This document shows positions 35,185 through 45,597 of a stretch of DNA of 64,000 nucleotides, in pieces (position 1 is the first letter of the stretch; every line of letters begins with the position of its first letter). The notes under the pieces are model-generated. The model searched no databases and had not been told where the DNA came from. It worked only from the letters and a program-made list of their open reading frames with translations. Both the position numbers and the translations under genes were made by a program. Source of the DNA: an uncultured Parolsenella sp. (GTDB lineage Bacteria > Actinomycetota > Coriobacteriia > Coriobacteriales > Atopobiaceae); NCBI RefSeq assembly GCF_934660935.1, contig NZ_CAKUIH010000007.1:1-64000 (forward strand), written 5' to 3'.

Positions 35185-36137
35185 CCTTCCTCTTCGCGGG
35201 CCAGGGCTCCCAGCGCTCGGGTATGGGCGCGGGCATTGCCAGCGTCTCTCCCGCGGCGCGAGCCGTGTTCGAGGCCGCCGACGCCGTGCGCCCCGGGACT
35301 TCCGCCCAGTGCTTCGAGGGCACGACGGAGGAGCTGTCGCAGACTGCGAACACGCAGCCCTGCGTCTTCTCCGTGGACCTCGCCTGCGCCCGCGCCCTTC
35401 TCGAGCGCGGTGTTCGCCCTGATGTCGTGGCGGGATTCTCCCTCGGCGAGGTGGCGGCGCTGACCTTTGCCGGTGCGTTTGACGACGAGGAGGGCTTTGC
35501 CCTCGTGTGCCGCCGTGCCGAGCTCATGGCAGAGGCGGCCACGGCCCATCCCGGTGCCATGCGCGCCGTGCTCAAGCTCGACGCCGCCACGGTGGAGGAG
35601 CTCGCCTCCCAGGCTGGGGCGGACACGGACGGTGCCTGCTGGCCCGTGAACTACAACAGCCCGCTTCAGACCGCGGTCGCGGGCTCGCCCGCTGCCTGCG
35701 AGAGGCTCGACGAGCTCGTGCGCGAGGCTGGTGGCCGTGCGGTGAGGGTTGCCGTCTCGGGTGCCTTCCACAGTCCGTATATGGCCGAGGCGGCCGAGGG
35801 ACTGGCCGCGTATCTCGAGACGCACGAGCCCGCGGGGACGCAGGTGCCCGTTGTCGCCAATCGCTCCGCCCGCCCGTATCCCTTTGGTGCGAGCGAGGCC
35901 GCGGCGCTTCTGTCCGAGCAGGTGAAGAGCCCGGTGCGTTGGGTCGAGACCCTGCGCTGGATGGCGGACGCCGGCGTGGACACCTTCGTGGAGGTTGGTC
36001 CCGGTAAGACCCTCCAGGGGCTCGTCAAGCGGACGCTCGAAGGCGTCTCGGTCTTTGGCGTGGAGACGTCCGAGCAGCTCGAGGTGGTTGCCGCCACGCT
36101 TCGCGGAGGAAAGGACTCAAGCGATGAACAACGGTAG
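35172..36137 (+). CDS. fabD: Malonyl-CoA:ACP transacylase (FabD)
   Basis: 321 residues. It moves malonyl from CoA to ACP. Visible features are F-A-G-Q-G-S-Q near 9, the active Ser in G-F-S-L-G-E near 89 and His in S-G-A-F-H-S-P-Y near 199. It overlaps the end of fabK by 13 bp, which points to translational coupling. Confidence 0.95.
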   Translation: MGKVAFLFAGQGSQRSGMGAGIASVSPAARAVFEAADAVRPGTSAQCFEGTTEELSQTANTQPCVFSVDLACARALLERGVRPDVVAGFSLGEVAALTFAGAFDDEEGFALVCRRAELMAEAATAHPGAMRAVLKLDAATVEELASQAGADTDGACWPVNYNSPLQTAVAGSPAACERLDELVREAGGRAVRVAVSGAFHSPYMAEAAEGLAAYLETHEPAGTQVPVVANRSARPYPFGASEAAALLSEQVKSPVRWVETLRWMADAGVDTFVEVGPGKTLQGLVKRTLEGVSVFGVETSEQLEVVAATLRGGKDSSDEQR

Positions 36138-36897
36138 GGAAGGGGCGCTCGTGCGCGAGGGGTCGAGGCGCGTCGCCCTCGTAACGGGTGCGTCACGCGG
36201 CATCGGTCGCGCCATTGCCTGCGGGCTTGCCGCCGACGGCTTTGACGTCGCGCTCGTCTATGCGGGAAACGCCGAAGCCGCGGCGGAGGCCGTCGTCGAG
36301 TGCGAGGCGGCGGGTGCCACGGCGCGCGCCTATCGCTGCGACGTGGCCAACGCCGACGAGGTCAAGGCGACGGTCGACGCGGTCCTTGCGGACTTTGGGT
36401 CCGTCTGGGCGCTCGTCAACAACGCGGGCATCACACGCGACACGCTGCTTGCGCGCATGAAGGACGATGACTTCGCGAGCGTGATCGGCGTGAACCTCAC
36501 CGGCGCCTTCAACATGACGCGTGCCCTCACGCGTGCTTTCATGCGCCAGCGCGGGGGTCGCATCGTGAACATGTCGTCGCTCGTGGGCCTTATGGGAAAC
36601 GCGGGACAGGCGAACTATGCCGCGTCGAAGGCGGGCCTCATCGGCCTTACGAAGTCCGTGGCGCGAGAGCTCGCCGCCCGCGGCGTGACCGTCAACGCGG
36701 TGGCGCCCGGATTCGTGCGCACGGACATGACCGCGGCGCTGCCCGAGCAGGTCGTCGAGCGATACGAGAGCCAGATTCCCCTGGGCAGGCTGGCAGATCC
36801 GGACGAGGTCGCGGGCGTGGTCCGTTTCCTGGTCAGTGACGCCGCGGCATACGTGACGGGCGAGGTCATTCGCGTAGACGGCGGAATGGCGATGTAG
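36124..36897 (+). CDS. fabG: 3-oxoacyl-ACP reductase (FabG)
   Basis: 257 residues, short-chain dehydrogenase. It has T-G-A-S-R-G-I-G for NADPH binding, N-N-A-G, catalytic Ser in N-M-S-S-L-V-G, Tyr and Lys in Y-A-A-S-K-A-G, and the C-terminal V-T-G-E-V-I-R-V-D-G-G. The start at 36124 overlaps fabD by 14 bp and follows a GGAGGAAAG ribosome site within fabD. Confidence 0.95.
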   Translation: MNNGREGALVREGSRRVALVTGASRGIGRAIACGLAADGFDVALVYAGNAEAAAEAVVECEAAGATARAYRCDVANADEVKATVDAVLADFGSVWALVNNAGITRDTLLARMKDDDFASVIGVNLTGAFNMTRALTRAFMRQRGGRIVNMSSLVGLMGNAGQANYAASKAGLIGLTKSVARELAARGVTVNAVAPGFVRTDMTAALPEQVVERYESQIPLGRLADPDEVAGVVRFLVSDAAAYVTGEVIRVDGGMAM

Positions 36898-36936
36898 AGA
36901 GGGGCCGGGGTGCCTCGGTCTGGTTTGGAGAAGACG

Positions 36937-38184
36937 ATGGAACATAGGGTGGCGATCACCGGCATTGGCGCGGTCACGCCTCTGGGCAACACGACCACCG
37001 AGACCTGGGAGGCCATGTGCGCGGGGCGTTGCGGCATCGGCCCCATAACCCGCATCGACACGGAGGGCCTCTCGGTGGGCGTTGCGGCGGAGGTCAAGGG
37101 TTTTGACGGCGAGGCATACTTCGGGCGTCGCGAGGCGAAGCACCTCGACCGTTGCGTGCAGTTCGCGATGGCTGCCGCCGACGAGGCGATGACGGACGCC
37201 GGGCTCGATGCCGAGGGAGCCGTCGACCACGAGCGCCTGGGCGCCTACATCGGTTCGGGCATCGGCGGCGTGGAGACCTACACCGAGCAGGTGCACCTCA
37301 TGGGGGAGAAGGGCCCGCGCCGTGCCTCCCCCTACCTGGTCGCGATGATGATCCCGAACATGGCCGCGGGCAACGTTGCCATCCGCCACAACGCCCAGGG
37401 GCCGACCCTGCCCGTGGTGACCGCGTGCGCCACCTCAGCCCATGCGGTGGGCGAGGCGTTCCGCGCGATTAAGCACGGTTATGCGGATGCCATCCTCGCG
37501 GGTGGCGCAGAGGCACCCATCATCCGCGAGGTAGTCGCGGGGTTTACTGCGTGCCGTGCGCTCAGCACCAACCCGGATCCCGCGACGGCATGCCGCCCCT
37601 TCGACGCCGAGCGCGACGGCTTCGTCATGGGCGAGGGCGGGTGCGTGCTTGCCCTCGAGCAGTGGGAGCACGCCGTCGCTCGTGGGGCGCGCATATACGC
37701 CGAGGTTGTTGGCTACGGTAATACCGATGACGCCCACCACATCACAAGCCCGGACCCTGAGGCCGCGGGTATCGCTCGCGCCATTAGCCAGGCTGTGACG
37801 GAGGGCGGCGTGAACCCCGGGGAAGGGCTCTACATCAACGCCCACGGCACCTCGACGAAGCTCAACGACGCGTCTGAGACGCTCGGCTTCAAGCGCGCGC
37901 TGGGTGAGGACGCTGCCCGTGCCGCCCACGTGAGCTCCACCAAGTCGATGACCGGCCACATGCTCGGCGCGACTGGCGCCGTCGAGATCATGGCGTGCGC
38001 CCTCGCCCTGCGCGACGGCATCGTGCCGCCCACCATCAACTACGCGACGCCTGACCCCGCCTGCGACCTGGATTACACGCCCAACGAGGCCCGTGCCTGC
38101 GATCTTGGGTGGGCGCTCTCGACGAACCTCGGCTTTGGCGGTCACAACGCGTGCGTCGCCCTGCGAGCCGTCAAGGAGGCATAG
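36937..38184 (+). CDS. fabF: 3-oxoacyl-ACP synthase II (FabF)
   Basis: 415 residues. It elongates acyl-ACP with malonyl-ACP. The catalytic Cys is in T-A-C-A-T-S-A-H and the two His in N-A-H-G-T-S-T and K-S-M-T-G-H-M-L-G-A-T-G. The ATG at 36937 is chosen because GGAG lies 6 nt before it and M-E-H-R-V-A-I-T-G-I-G is the normal family start. An in-frame GTG at 36910 would add nine unconserved residues. Confidence 0.95.
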   Translation: MEHRVAITGIGAVTPLGNTTTETWEAMCAGRCGIGPITRIDTEGLSVGVAAEVKGFDGEAYFGRREAKHLDRCVQFAMAAADEAMTDAGLDAEGAVDHERLGAYIGSGIGGVETYTEQVHLMGEKGPRRASPYLVAMMIPNMAAGNVAIRHNAQGPTLPVVTACATSAHAVGEAFRAIKHGYADAILAGGAEAPIIREVVAGFTACRALSTNPDPATACRPFDAERDGFVMGEGGCVLALEQWEHAVARGARIYAEVVGYGNTDDAHHITSPDPEAAGIARAISQAVTEGGVNPGEGLYINAHGTSTKLNDASETLGFKRALGEDAARAAHVSSTKSMTGHMLGATGAVEIMACALALRDGIVPPTINYATPDPACDLDYTPNEARACDLGWALSTNLGFGGHNACVALRAVKEA

Positions 38185-38186
38185 GC

Positions 38187-38681
38187 ATGGATTCCAACAA
38201 GATTGCCGAGATAGCGGACGTGATGGAGAGCCGCGGCCTCACCCGCGTGCGCGTCGAGGAGCCGGACGGCTCCGCCTTCGAGCTCGAGCGCGCCGTCCGC
38301 GAGGCGGCTCCCGCGGTCGTGATGCCGCAGGTCGTCGCCGGCACGGCCGTCGCCGCGCCGCTGGCCGTGCCGGCCGCGGGGGCTGCCGCGGTCGAGGCCG
38401 ATGTCGCGGCGCCGGCGGCACCCGATCCTGCGGAGGCAGAACCCGCGGGCGTGGAGGTCACGTCTCCGATGGTGGGCGTCTACTACGCCTCCCCGGCACC
38501 GGATGCCGAGCCCTTCGTGCGCGTGGGCTCGAAGGTCCGCAAGGGCGAGACGCTCTGCATCATCGAGGCGATGAAGGTCATGAACGAGGTCGCCGCCACG
38601 GCGGACGGCGAGATCCTCTCCATCGAGGCCGCCGACGGCGATTTGGTCGAGTACGGCAGTTGCCTCATGAGGATCGGTTAG
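38187..38681 (+). CDS. accB: Biotin carboxyl carrier protein of acetyl-CoA carboxylase
   Basis: 164 residues. The N-terminal segment is followed by an Ala/Pro/Val linker (about 50-90) and a C-terminal biotinyl domain. The biotin-accepting Lys lies in I-I-E-A-M-K-V-M-N-E near 129. It shuttles CO2 between AccC and the carboxyltransferase. It begins 2 bp after the fabF stop. Confidence 0.94.
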   Translation: MDSNKIAEIADVMESRGLTRVRVEEPDGSAFELERAVREAAPAVVMPQVVAGTAVAAPLAVPAAGAAAVEADVAAPAAPDPAEAEPAGVEVTSPMVGVYYASPAPDAEPFVRVGSKVRKGETLCIIEAMKVMNEVAATADGEILSIEAADGDLVEYGSCLMRIG

Positions 38682-38690
38682 GGGTCAGAC

Positions 38691-39113
38691 ATGAACAGGG
38701 AAGAGATCAAGCGCGTCCTGCCGCATCGCGAGCCGATGCTCTTGCTCGATGATGCCGAGCTCGTGGGTGACGAGGCCCGCGGGCGCATCACCATCACCGG
38801 GGAGGAGTTCTTCCTCCAGGGGCACTTTCCCGGCAACCCCGTGGTGCCGGGCGTGATCCAGTGCGAGATGCTCGCCCAGAACTGCTGCGTGCTCTTCTCC
38901 GAGGAGCTTGCCCAGGGTGGCACACCGCTCTACACGAGCCTCGACAAGGTGCGCTTCAAGCGCCCGGTCCGCCCGGGCGACACCATCGAGCTCAACTGCA
39001 GGCTCACCCGCGCGCGCGGTCCCTTCCGCTTCTGCGAGGGAACCGCGACCGTGGATGGCGAGGTCTGCTGTAAGGCGTCCATGTCGTTCGCGCTCGTGGA
39101 CGAAGTCCGGTAG
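38691..39113 (+). CDS. fabZ: 3-hydroxyacyl-ACP dehydratase (FabZ)
   Basis: 140 residues, hot-dog fold. L-P-H-R-E-P-M-L-L-L-D near 10, the catalytic His in G-H-F-P-G-N-P near 43 and Glu in V-I-Q-C-E-M-L near 57 are all present. It dehydrates 3-hydroxyacyl-ACP. FabZ alone would not make unsaturated acids, and neither a fabM nor a fabA gene is seen beside the operon. Confidence 0.95.
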   Translation: MNREEIKRVLPHREPMLLLDDAELVGDEARGRITITGEEFFLQGHFPGNPVVPGVIQCEMLAQNCCVLFSEELAQGGTPLYTSLDKVRFKRPVRPGDTIELNCRLTRARGPFRFCEGTATVDGEVCCKASMSFALVDEVR

Positions 39114-39124
39114 GGGATGGGTCG

Positions 39125-40454
<1,330 letters not shown>

Positions 40455-40468
<14 letters not shown>

Positions 40469-42182
40469 AATCGGCCATGCCCTGAACGCGCTCGAGGGGC
40501 CCATGACCGAGGTCTGCGCCGAGTTCCCCGCGCGCCACGTGCTCGTTAAGTGCCCTGGTTGTCGCCGTGCTATTGACGAGGGGACGCTCCGCGAGAACCT
40601 CGAGGTGTGCCCACGTTGCGGCAAGCACCTGCGTCTGTCTGGCCGGGCTCGCATGCGCGCGACCGTCGACGCGGGGAGCTTTGAGGAGTGGGACGCCGGC
40701 CTTCGGGCGACGGACTTCCTGGAGTTTCCGGGATACGCCGAGAAGCTCGAGGCGGCGCGCGCGGCGTCGCGCGAGAACGATGCCGTCATCTGCGGGCGTG
40801 GCACCATAGGCGGGCATGCCTGCGCGCTGTTCTTCATGAACGCCGATTTCATGATGGGGTCGATGGGGTCGGTCGTTGGCGAGAAGATCTGCCGTGCGTT
40901 CGAGAAGGCCTGCGAGCTGCGACTTCCCGTCGTTGGCTTCACCGTTTCCGGTGGGGCTCGCATGCAGGAGGGCGTTACGTCGCTCATGCAGATGGCGAAG
41001 GTGTCGGCCGCCGTGCGTCGTCACTCCGAGGCGGGGCTTCTCTACGTGTGCGTCCTGACGGACCCAACAACGGGTGGCGTCACGGCGAGCTTCGCCATGG
41101 AGGGCGACGTTACGCTCGCCGAGCCGGGCGCGCTCGCGGCTTTCGCTGGCCCGCGCGTGATCGAGCAGACCGCCAGGAAGAAGCTCCCCGCTGGTTTCCA
41201 ACGGTCTGAGTTCCTCCTCGAGCACGGCTTTTGCGACGCCATCGTCGAGCGCGGAAGTATGGTCGCCACGCTCGCAGAGCTGCTGGCCCTTCATGAGGGG
41301 GAGGCTCCCGCGGGGGACTCGCCCCACTCGCACGCTGGTGGCGCGCCAAGCCGCCTGGCCAAGCGCGTGGGCAAGGCGAAGAGGGGAGCGGTGTCGAAGA
41401 GCGCGTATGACGTCGTCAAGCTCACTCGCTCGGCGGACCGGGTGACCGCAACGGAAATCATCGAGTCTGGCCTCGACGGGTTTGTCGAGCTCCATGGAGA
41501 CCGCCTCTTTGGCGATGACGCCGCGGTGGTCGGGGGCATTGGCTGGAAGGATGGCCGCGCGATTACCGTCATTGCCATCGAACGAGGCACGACGACCAAG
41601 GAGCGCGTGCGTCGCAATTTTGGCATGCCTCATCCAGAGGGGTATCGAAAGGCGCTTCGCCTCATGCGGCAAGCCCAGAAGTTTGGCCGTCCAGTGCTGT
41701 GCCTCGTCGATACCTCGGGCGCCTACTGTGGCATTGGCGCCGAGGAGCGTGGCCAGGGCGAGGCCATCGCTCGGAACCTCGTTGAGATGAGCGGGCTTAA
41801 GGTGCCCGTCGTGAGCGTGATCACGGGCGAGGGCGGTAGCGGTGGAGCGCTCGCGCTGGGCGTTGCCGACAAGTTGCTCATGCTCAAGAGCTCGGCTTTC
41901 TCGGTCGTGAGCCCCGAGGCCTGCGCCTCCATCCTCTGGAAGGACCCGAAGCGCGCCGAGGATGCGGCCGCGGCGCTTTGCCTCACGGCACCAGAGCTGC
42001 GGGAACTTGGGCTTGTCGACGGCGTCGTCGCCGATGCCGGTCTTACCAAGGCGGAGCTCGCCCGTGACATCGTGCGCGAGGCGCAGGCGACGTTCGACGA
42101 GCTTGCGGGTCTGGACGCCGAGGAGCTTGTCGAGAGGCGCTATGCCAAGTACCGCGCGATTGGCGCGAACCGTCTGGATTAG
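40455..42182 (+). CDS. accDA: Fused acetyl-CoA carboxylase carboxyltransferase, beta plus alpha subunits (AccD-AccA)
   Basis: 575 residues joining two normally separate subunits. Residues 1-285 are AccD: the zinc finger C-P-G-C ... C-P-R-C near 34-56, then T-V-S-G-G-A-R-M-Q-E-G. Residues about 310-575 are AccA: L-T-R-S-A-D-R-V-T-A, G-D-R-L-F-G-D-D-A-A and T-G-E-G-G-S-G-G-A-L-A-L-G. The joint is a Pro/His/Lys-rich linker. AccA's N-terminal helical region is shortened. The fused chain transfers carboxyl from biotin to acetyl-CoA. No stop or frame change is seen at the joint, so the fusion looks real. Confidence 0.92.
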
Positions 42183-42244
42183 GAAACGGTGGAGGATGGT
42201 GCGGGCGGATTGTGTCTTTCGTTTGCGCGCGGTGACGGCACCCC

Positions 42245-42332
42245 CGCATGCGCAGCCGGGCTGCATCCGGGCGTGGGTCACGACGCGCGCCGGGACCCGG
42301 CCGGTATCCTCGCATGCGCAGACGGGCTGCAT
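42245..42332. repeat. 22-bp direct repeat upstream of the aminopeptidase gene
   Basis: 42245-42266 and 42311-42332 match at 21 of 22 positions (CGCATGCGCAG, one variable base, CGGGCTGCAT). A third partial CGCATGCG lies at 42341. They lie in the gap between the fab operon and the M18 aminopeptidase, just before a TAGACT -10-like element at 42354. Confidence 0.75.
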
Positions 42333-42391
42333 TCCCTGTTCGCATGCGGGTGATAGACTGAACGGGCAACCAAACGTCAGAAGGGAATCGC

Positions 42392-43747
42392 ATGGGCGTC
42401 ACCACCAAGACTTCCGCGGCGGAAATCGCCGCTGCTGAGGAGCTCGTCAGCTTCATTCAGAAGAGCCCGAGCATGTTCCATTCCGTTAAGACCATCCGCT
42501 CCTACCTCGACGAGGCCGGCTTCACGTACCTCCCCGAGGCTGGCGCGTGGGATGTCCGCGCGGGCGGCAGCTACTACACGTGCCGCAACAACTCGACCGT
42601 CATCGCCTGGAAGGTGGGCGAGCGCGTTGCCGAGGAGGGCTCGAGCTATCACTTCCAGCTCACGGCATCTCACGCGGATTCGCCGGCGTTCAAGCTCAAG
42701 AACGTTGCCGAGATGGAAGGCCCCGAGGCCTACCTGCGCCTCGACACCGAGGCTTACGGCGGCATGATCGACTATACCTGGTTCGACAAGCCCCTGTCGC
42801 TTGCCGGCCGCGTGCTTGTGCGCGAGGGTTCTCGCATCGAGAGCCGCCTTGTGTCGCTCGACCGTGACGTCGCGATTATCCCGAGCCTTGCCATTCACTT
42901 CGATCGCGCCGTGAACGACAAGTTCTCGCCCAACCGCGCGACCGACCTGTGCCCGATCATGTCCGCAGGCGACTGCACCGTGGGCACCGTCGACGCGCTC
43001 GTGGCGGAGCATCTTGGGGTCGAGCCCGAGAACATCGTCGCGCGTGACCTGTTCCTCGTGAACCGTCAGCGTGGCTGCGTGTGGGGTGCTGCCAGCGAGT
43101 TCGTGTCCTCGCCCAAGCTTGATGACCTTGCCTGCGCGTTCACGTCGCTCAAGGCGTTCCTTGCGAGCGACAACCAGCGTGATGTGAGCGTCTACTGCTG
43201 CTTCGACAACGAGGAGGTTGGCTCGAACACGAAGCAGGGCGCCATGTCCACCGTGCTCGCCGATACCCTCGCGCGCGTGAATGCGGCGCTTGGGCACACG
43301 GGCGACGAGCTGTGCCAGGCGGTTGCTAAGTCCATGCTCGTGAGCTGCGATAACGCGCATGCCGTTCACCCGAACCAGGCGGGCAAGTGCGACGCCGCCA
43401 ACCGCTGTCGTCTCAACGGCGGCCTCGTGGTGAAGGAGGCGGCGAACCAGAAGTACTGCACCGACGCCTTCAGCCGTGCCGTGCTCCAGGCAATTTGCGC
43501 CGATGCGGGTGTGCCGCTTCAGACGTTTGCCAACCGCAGCGATATGGCGGGCGGCTCTACGCTCGGCAACCTTTCGAACACGCAGGTCAGCGTGCATGCC
43601 GTTGATGTGGGCCTGCCGCAGCTGGCCATGCACTCGAGCTACGAGACGGGCGGAGCGCGCGATGTGACCCTCGCCATCGAGGCTCTCACAGCTTTCTATA
43701 ACGCTGATCTTCTCATCGATGGCGCCGATGCCGTGACGCTGGGGTAA
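42392..43747 (+). CDS. M18 family aminopeptidase
   Basis: 451 residues. Metal ligands of the M18 fold are visible: His in T-A-S-H-A-D-S-P-A near 92, Glu pair in D-N-E-E-V-G near 271, and His near the end in L-A-M-H-S-S-Y-E. The cytoplasmic dodecameric enzymes of this family remove N-terminal acidic or neutral residues from peptides. The ATG at 42392 follows AGAAGGGAATCGC. Confidence 0.92.
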   Translation: MGVTTKTSAAEIAAAEELVSFIQKSPSMFHSVKTIRSYLDEAGFTYLPEAGAWDVRAGGSYYTCRNNSTVIAWKVGERVAEEGSSYHFQLTASHADSPAFKLKNVAEMEGPEAYLRLDTEAYGGMIDYTWFDKPLSLAGRVLVREGSRIESRLVSLDRDVAIIPSLAIHFDRAVNDKFSPNRATDLCPIMSAGDCTVGTVDALVAEHLGVEPENIVARDLFLVNRQRGCVWGAASEFVSSPKLDDLACAFTSLKAFLASDNQRDVSVYCCFDNEEVGSNTKQGAMSTVLADTLARVNAALGHTGDELCQAVAKSMLVSCDNAHAVHPNQAGKCDAANRCRLNGGLVVKEAANQKYCTDAFSRAVLQAICADAGVPLQTFANRSDMAGGSTLGNLSNTQVSVHAVDVGLPQLAMHSSYETGGARDVTLAIEALTAFYNADLLIDGADAVTLG

Positions 43748-43810
43748 CGCCCGGCCATCGCCAGGAAACCAGAGTACCGAGCGGGTATCGCAGGGAAATC
43801 TAACGATTTA

Positions 43811-43838
43811 AGGGGGTGTGGCTACGGCCGCACCCCCT
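43811..43838. terminator. Hairpin after the M18 aminopeptidase
   Basis: 43811-43822 pairs with 43827-43838 around TACG, with one mismatch (AGGGGGTG outer stem). No T-run follows on the plus strand, but the position 64 nt after the stop supports termination. Confidence 0.6.
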
Positions 43839-43846
43839 AACGAAAA

Positions 43847-43881
43847 AGGCGCCGCCCGGCTGGAGAAGCTGGGCGGCGCCT
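43847..43881 (-). terminator. Rho-independent terminator of pfkA
   Basis: AGGCGCCGCCC (43847-43857) pairs with GGGCGGCGCCT (43871-43881). Read on the minus strand the stem is followed by TTTTTCG, the form expected for a terminator of the phosphofructokinase gene. Confidence 0.85.
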
Positions 43882-43931
43882 GATTGGTCTAGCTGGGCCT
43901 AGTGGCGGGCGATGGATAAACCGTTCGTGTC

Positions 43932-45011
43932 CTACTCGTCACCGAAGGAAATGCCAAGCATCTTGGCCTCGCGGACGAGCTCGCTGCTGGGGTCGACGTA
44001 CTTGAGCTTGCCGGCGACCTCCTTGAGCGGGACGCGTGTCATGCGGCCATCGCGCAGGGCAATCATGCAGCCGTACTCGCCTGCGAGGCAGCTCTTTGCG
44101 GCTTCGACACCACACTGGGTCGCGAAGATGCGGTCCTGCGCGCTGGGCTCGCCGCCGCGCTGCGTATGGCCAGGTACCGCGACGCGAACCTCGCGATCGG
44201 TACGAGCGGCGATTTCCTCGGCGATGTCGTAGGCGACGCTGGGCTTCACGCGCTGGGCGACCAGGCGCTTGTAGTCCTTCTTCTTCATCGCCGCCTCTTC
44301 CTTGGTGATGGCGCCCTCGGCCACGACGACGATCGAGAATCGTCCGCCATCGCGTTCGCGCTGCTCAATGGCGTCAATCACGTTGTCCATCTCGTACGGA
44401 ATCTCGGGAATGAGGATGACGTCGGCACCGCCGGCAATGCCCGCGTAGAGCGGAATCCAGCCAACCTTGTGGCCCATGATCTCGATCACGAAGACGCGAC
44501 GGTGGCTGTCCGCCGTGGTGTGGATGTCGTCGATGCACTTCGTCGCGATGTCGATGGCGCTGGGGAAGCCGAAGGTCATGTCGGTGCCATAGGTGTCATT
44601 GTCGATGGTCTTCGGCAGGGCGATCACGTTGAGGCCCTCTTCGCGAAGGCGGTTGGCGGTCTTCGTGGAGCCGTTGCCGCCCAGCACGAACAGGCAGTCG
44701 AGATCGAGCTTGCGATAGTTCTTGACCATCGCGGGGACCTTCTCGACGCCGTCCGCCTCGGGCGTGTCGAGGAGCTTGAAGGGCGTGCGGCTGGTGCCCA
44801 GGATCGTGCCGCCCTTGATGAGGATGCCCGAGAAATCAGCCCAGCTCATCTTGCGATAGCGACCGTAGATGAGGCCCTGGTAGCCGTCTTCGAAGCCGTA
44901 GATCTCGACCTTTTCCTTCGAGTTCCTGAGCACGGTCTTCACGATGCCACGCATGGTGGCGTTGAGCGCCTGGCAGTCGCCGCCGCTGGTAAGAAGGCCA
45001 ATCCTGAGCAT
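43932..45011 (-). CDS. pfkA: 6-phosphofructokinase
   Basis: 359 residues. It phosphorylates fructose-6-phosphate. The opening I-G-L-L-T-S-G-G-D-C-Q-A-L-N, F-V-L-G-G-N-G-S-T near 100, P-K-T-I-D-N-D near 125 and I-E-I-M-G-H-K-V-G-W are present. The Gly after G-G-N points to ATP rather than pyrophosphate, but Lys in P-K-T-I-D-N-D is the residue usual in PPi enzymes, and Asn replaces the Mg-binding Asp of E. coli. This mixed pattern is known in actinobacterial and clostridial long-type enzymes. Start at 45011, set by AAGGGAG. Confidence 0.9.
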   Translation of the reverse strand: MLRIGLLTSGGDCQALNATMRGIVKTVLRNSKEKVEIYGFEDGYQGLIYGRYRKMSWADFSGILIKGGTILGTSRTPFKLLDTPEADGVEKVPAMVKNYRKLDLDCLFVLGGNGSTKTANRLREEGLNVIALPKTIDNDTYGTDMTFGFPSAIDIATKCIDDIHTTADSHRRVFVIEIMGHKVGWIPLYAGIAGGADVILIPEIPYEMDNVIDAIEQRERDGGRFSIVVVAEGAITKEEAAMKKKDYKRLVAQRVKPSVAYDIAEEIAARTDREVRVAVPGHTQRGGEPSAQDRIFATQCGVEAAKSCLAGEYGCMIALRDGRMTRVPLKEVAGKLKYVDPSSELVREAKMLGISFGDE

Positions 45012-45266
45012 GGGAGCTCCCTTCTGATCCGCCACGGCGGGGCGCGTCGCGATCCCTGCAGGGCGTGTTTTGGTTCACCGGCACAGTCTTACATAAGTAT
45101 TCCCCGCCGAACGCGTTCCGGACGCAGACGTAACAGTTTCATGACAGAGCGTGAAAGGGCGCAAAGGCCCCTCAAGCGCTGTCGCGACGAGTGACAGAGC
45201 CTCTGAGCAGCTAAGACGTTGGCTACGTCGGGCTATTGGCGCGCTAGCGTGCAATTGCAACGCCTC

Positions 45267-45294
45267 TTGACAGCATCGTCGGGGTTAGTACAAT
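45267..45294 (+). promoter_or_regulatory. Sigma-70-type promoter of the yko operon
   Basis: TTGACA (45267-45272), 16-bp spacer, TACAAT (45289-45294). Near-consensus hexamers placed about 25 nt before the riboswitch aptamer, so transcription would start near 45301. Confidence 0.82.
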
Positions 45295-45318
45295 GCCAAA
45301 CCGTTGCCGCCACGCGCG

Positions 45319-45404
45319 GCACAAGTGCTGGGGGTGCTCGCAAGAGCTGAGAGGATTTCCAACCCCTTGAACCTGACCTGGTTAGGACCAGCGTAGGGAA
45401 GCTA
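45319..45404 (+). ncRNA. TPP riboswitch (THI element)
   Basis: The aptamer core is unmistakable: GGGGTGC, then GAGCTGAGAGG, then ACCCCTTGAACCTGA with CTGG, and the final CAGCGTAGGGAAGC. Thiamine diphosphate binding would switch off the genes that follow (ykoF onward). Mechanism (termination or RBS masking) is not settled; the hairpins at 45407-45424 and 45446-45469 are candidates for the switching part. Confidence 0.96.
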
Positions 45405-45597
45405 CCCGCCTCGCGCTCGAGGCGTCGTTCTTCTGGCGTGCGACTTTGCCGCACCCGCCGTCTCGTGCGGCGACGTTGCCTTCTTGGCTCGTTTAAGCCT
45501 CTCGTTCCTGCTTGCATCCAGATGCGGTCACTATGACCGCGGATGTGGCCCGTGCGGCCGCGGCGCAGCCCGCCTGCGTTACGAACGAGAGGAAGAC

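Larger units (their letters stand above)
45012..45597. other. Gene-free regulatory region (586 bp) between pfkA and the yko operon
   Basis: A divergent region. It holds the plus-strand promoter at 45267-45294, the TPP riboswitch at 45319-45404 and about 190 nt of leader with hairpins (45407-45424 and 45446-45469) that could form the riboswitch expression platform. The pfkA promoter must lie between 45030 and 45150 on the minus strand; I cannot assign its hexamers firmly. Confidence 0.7.
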
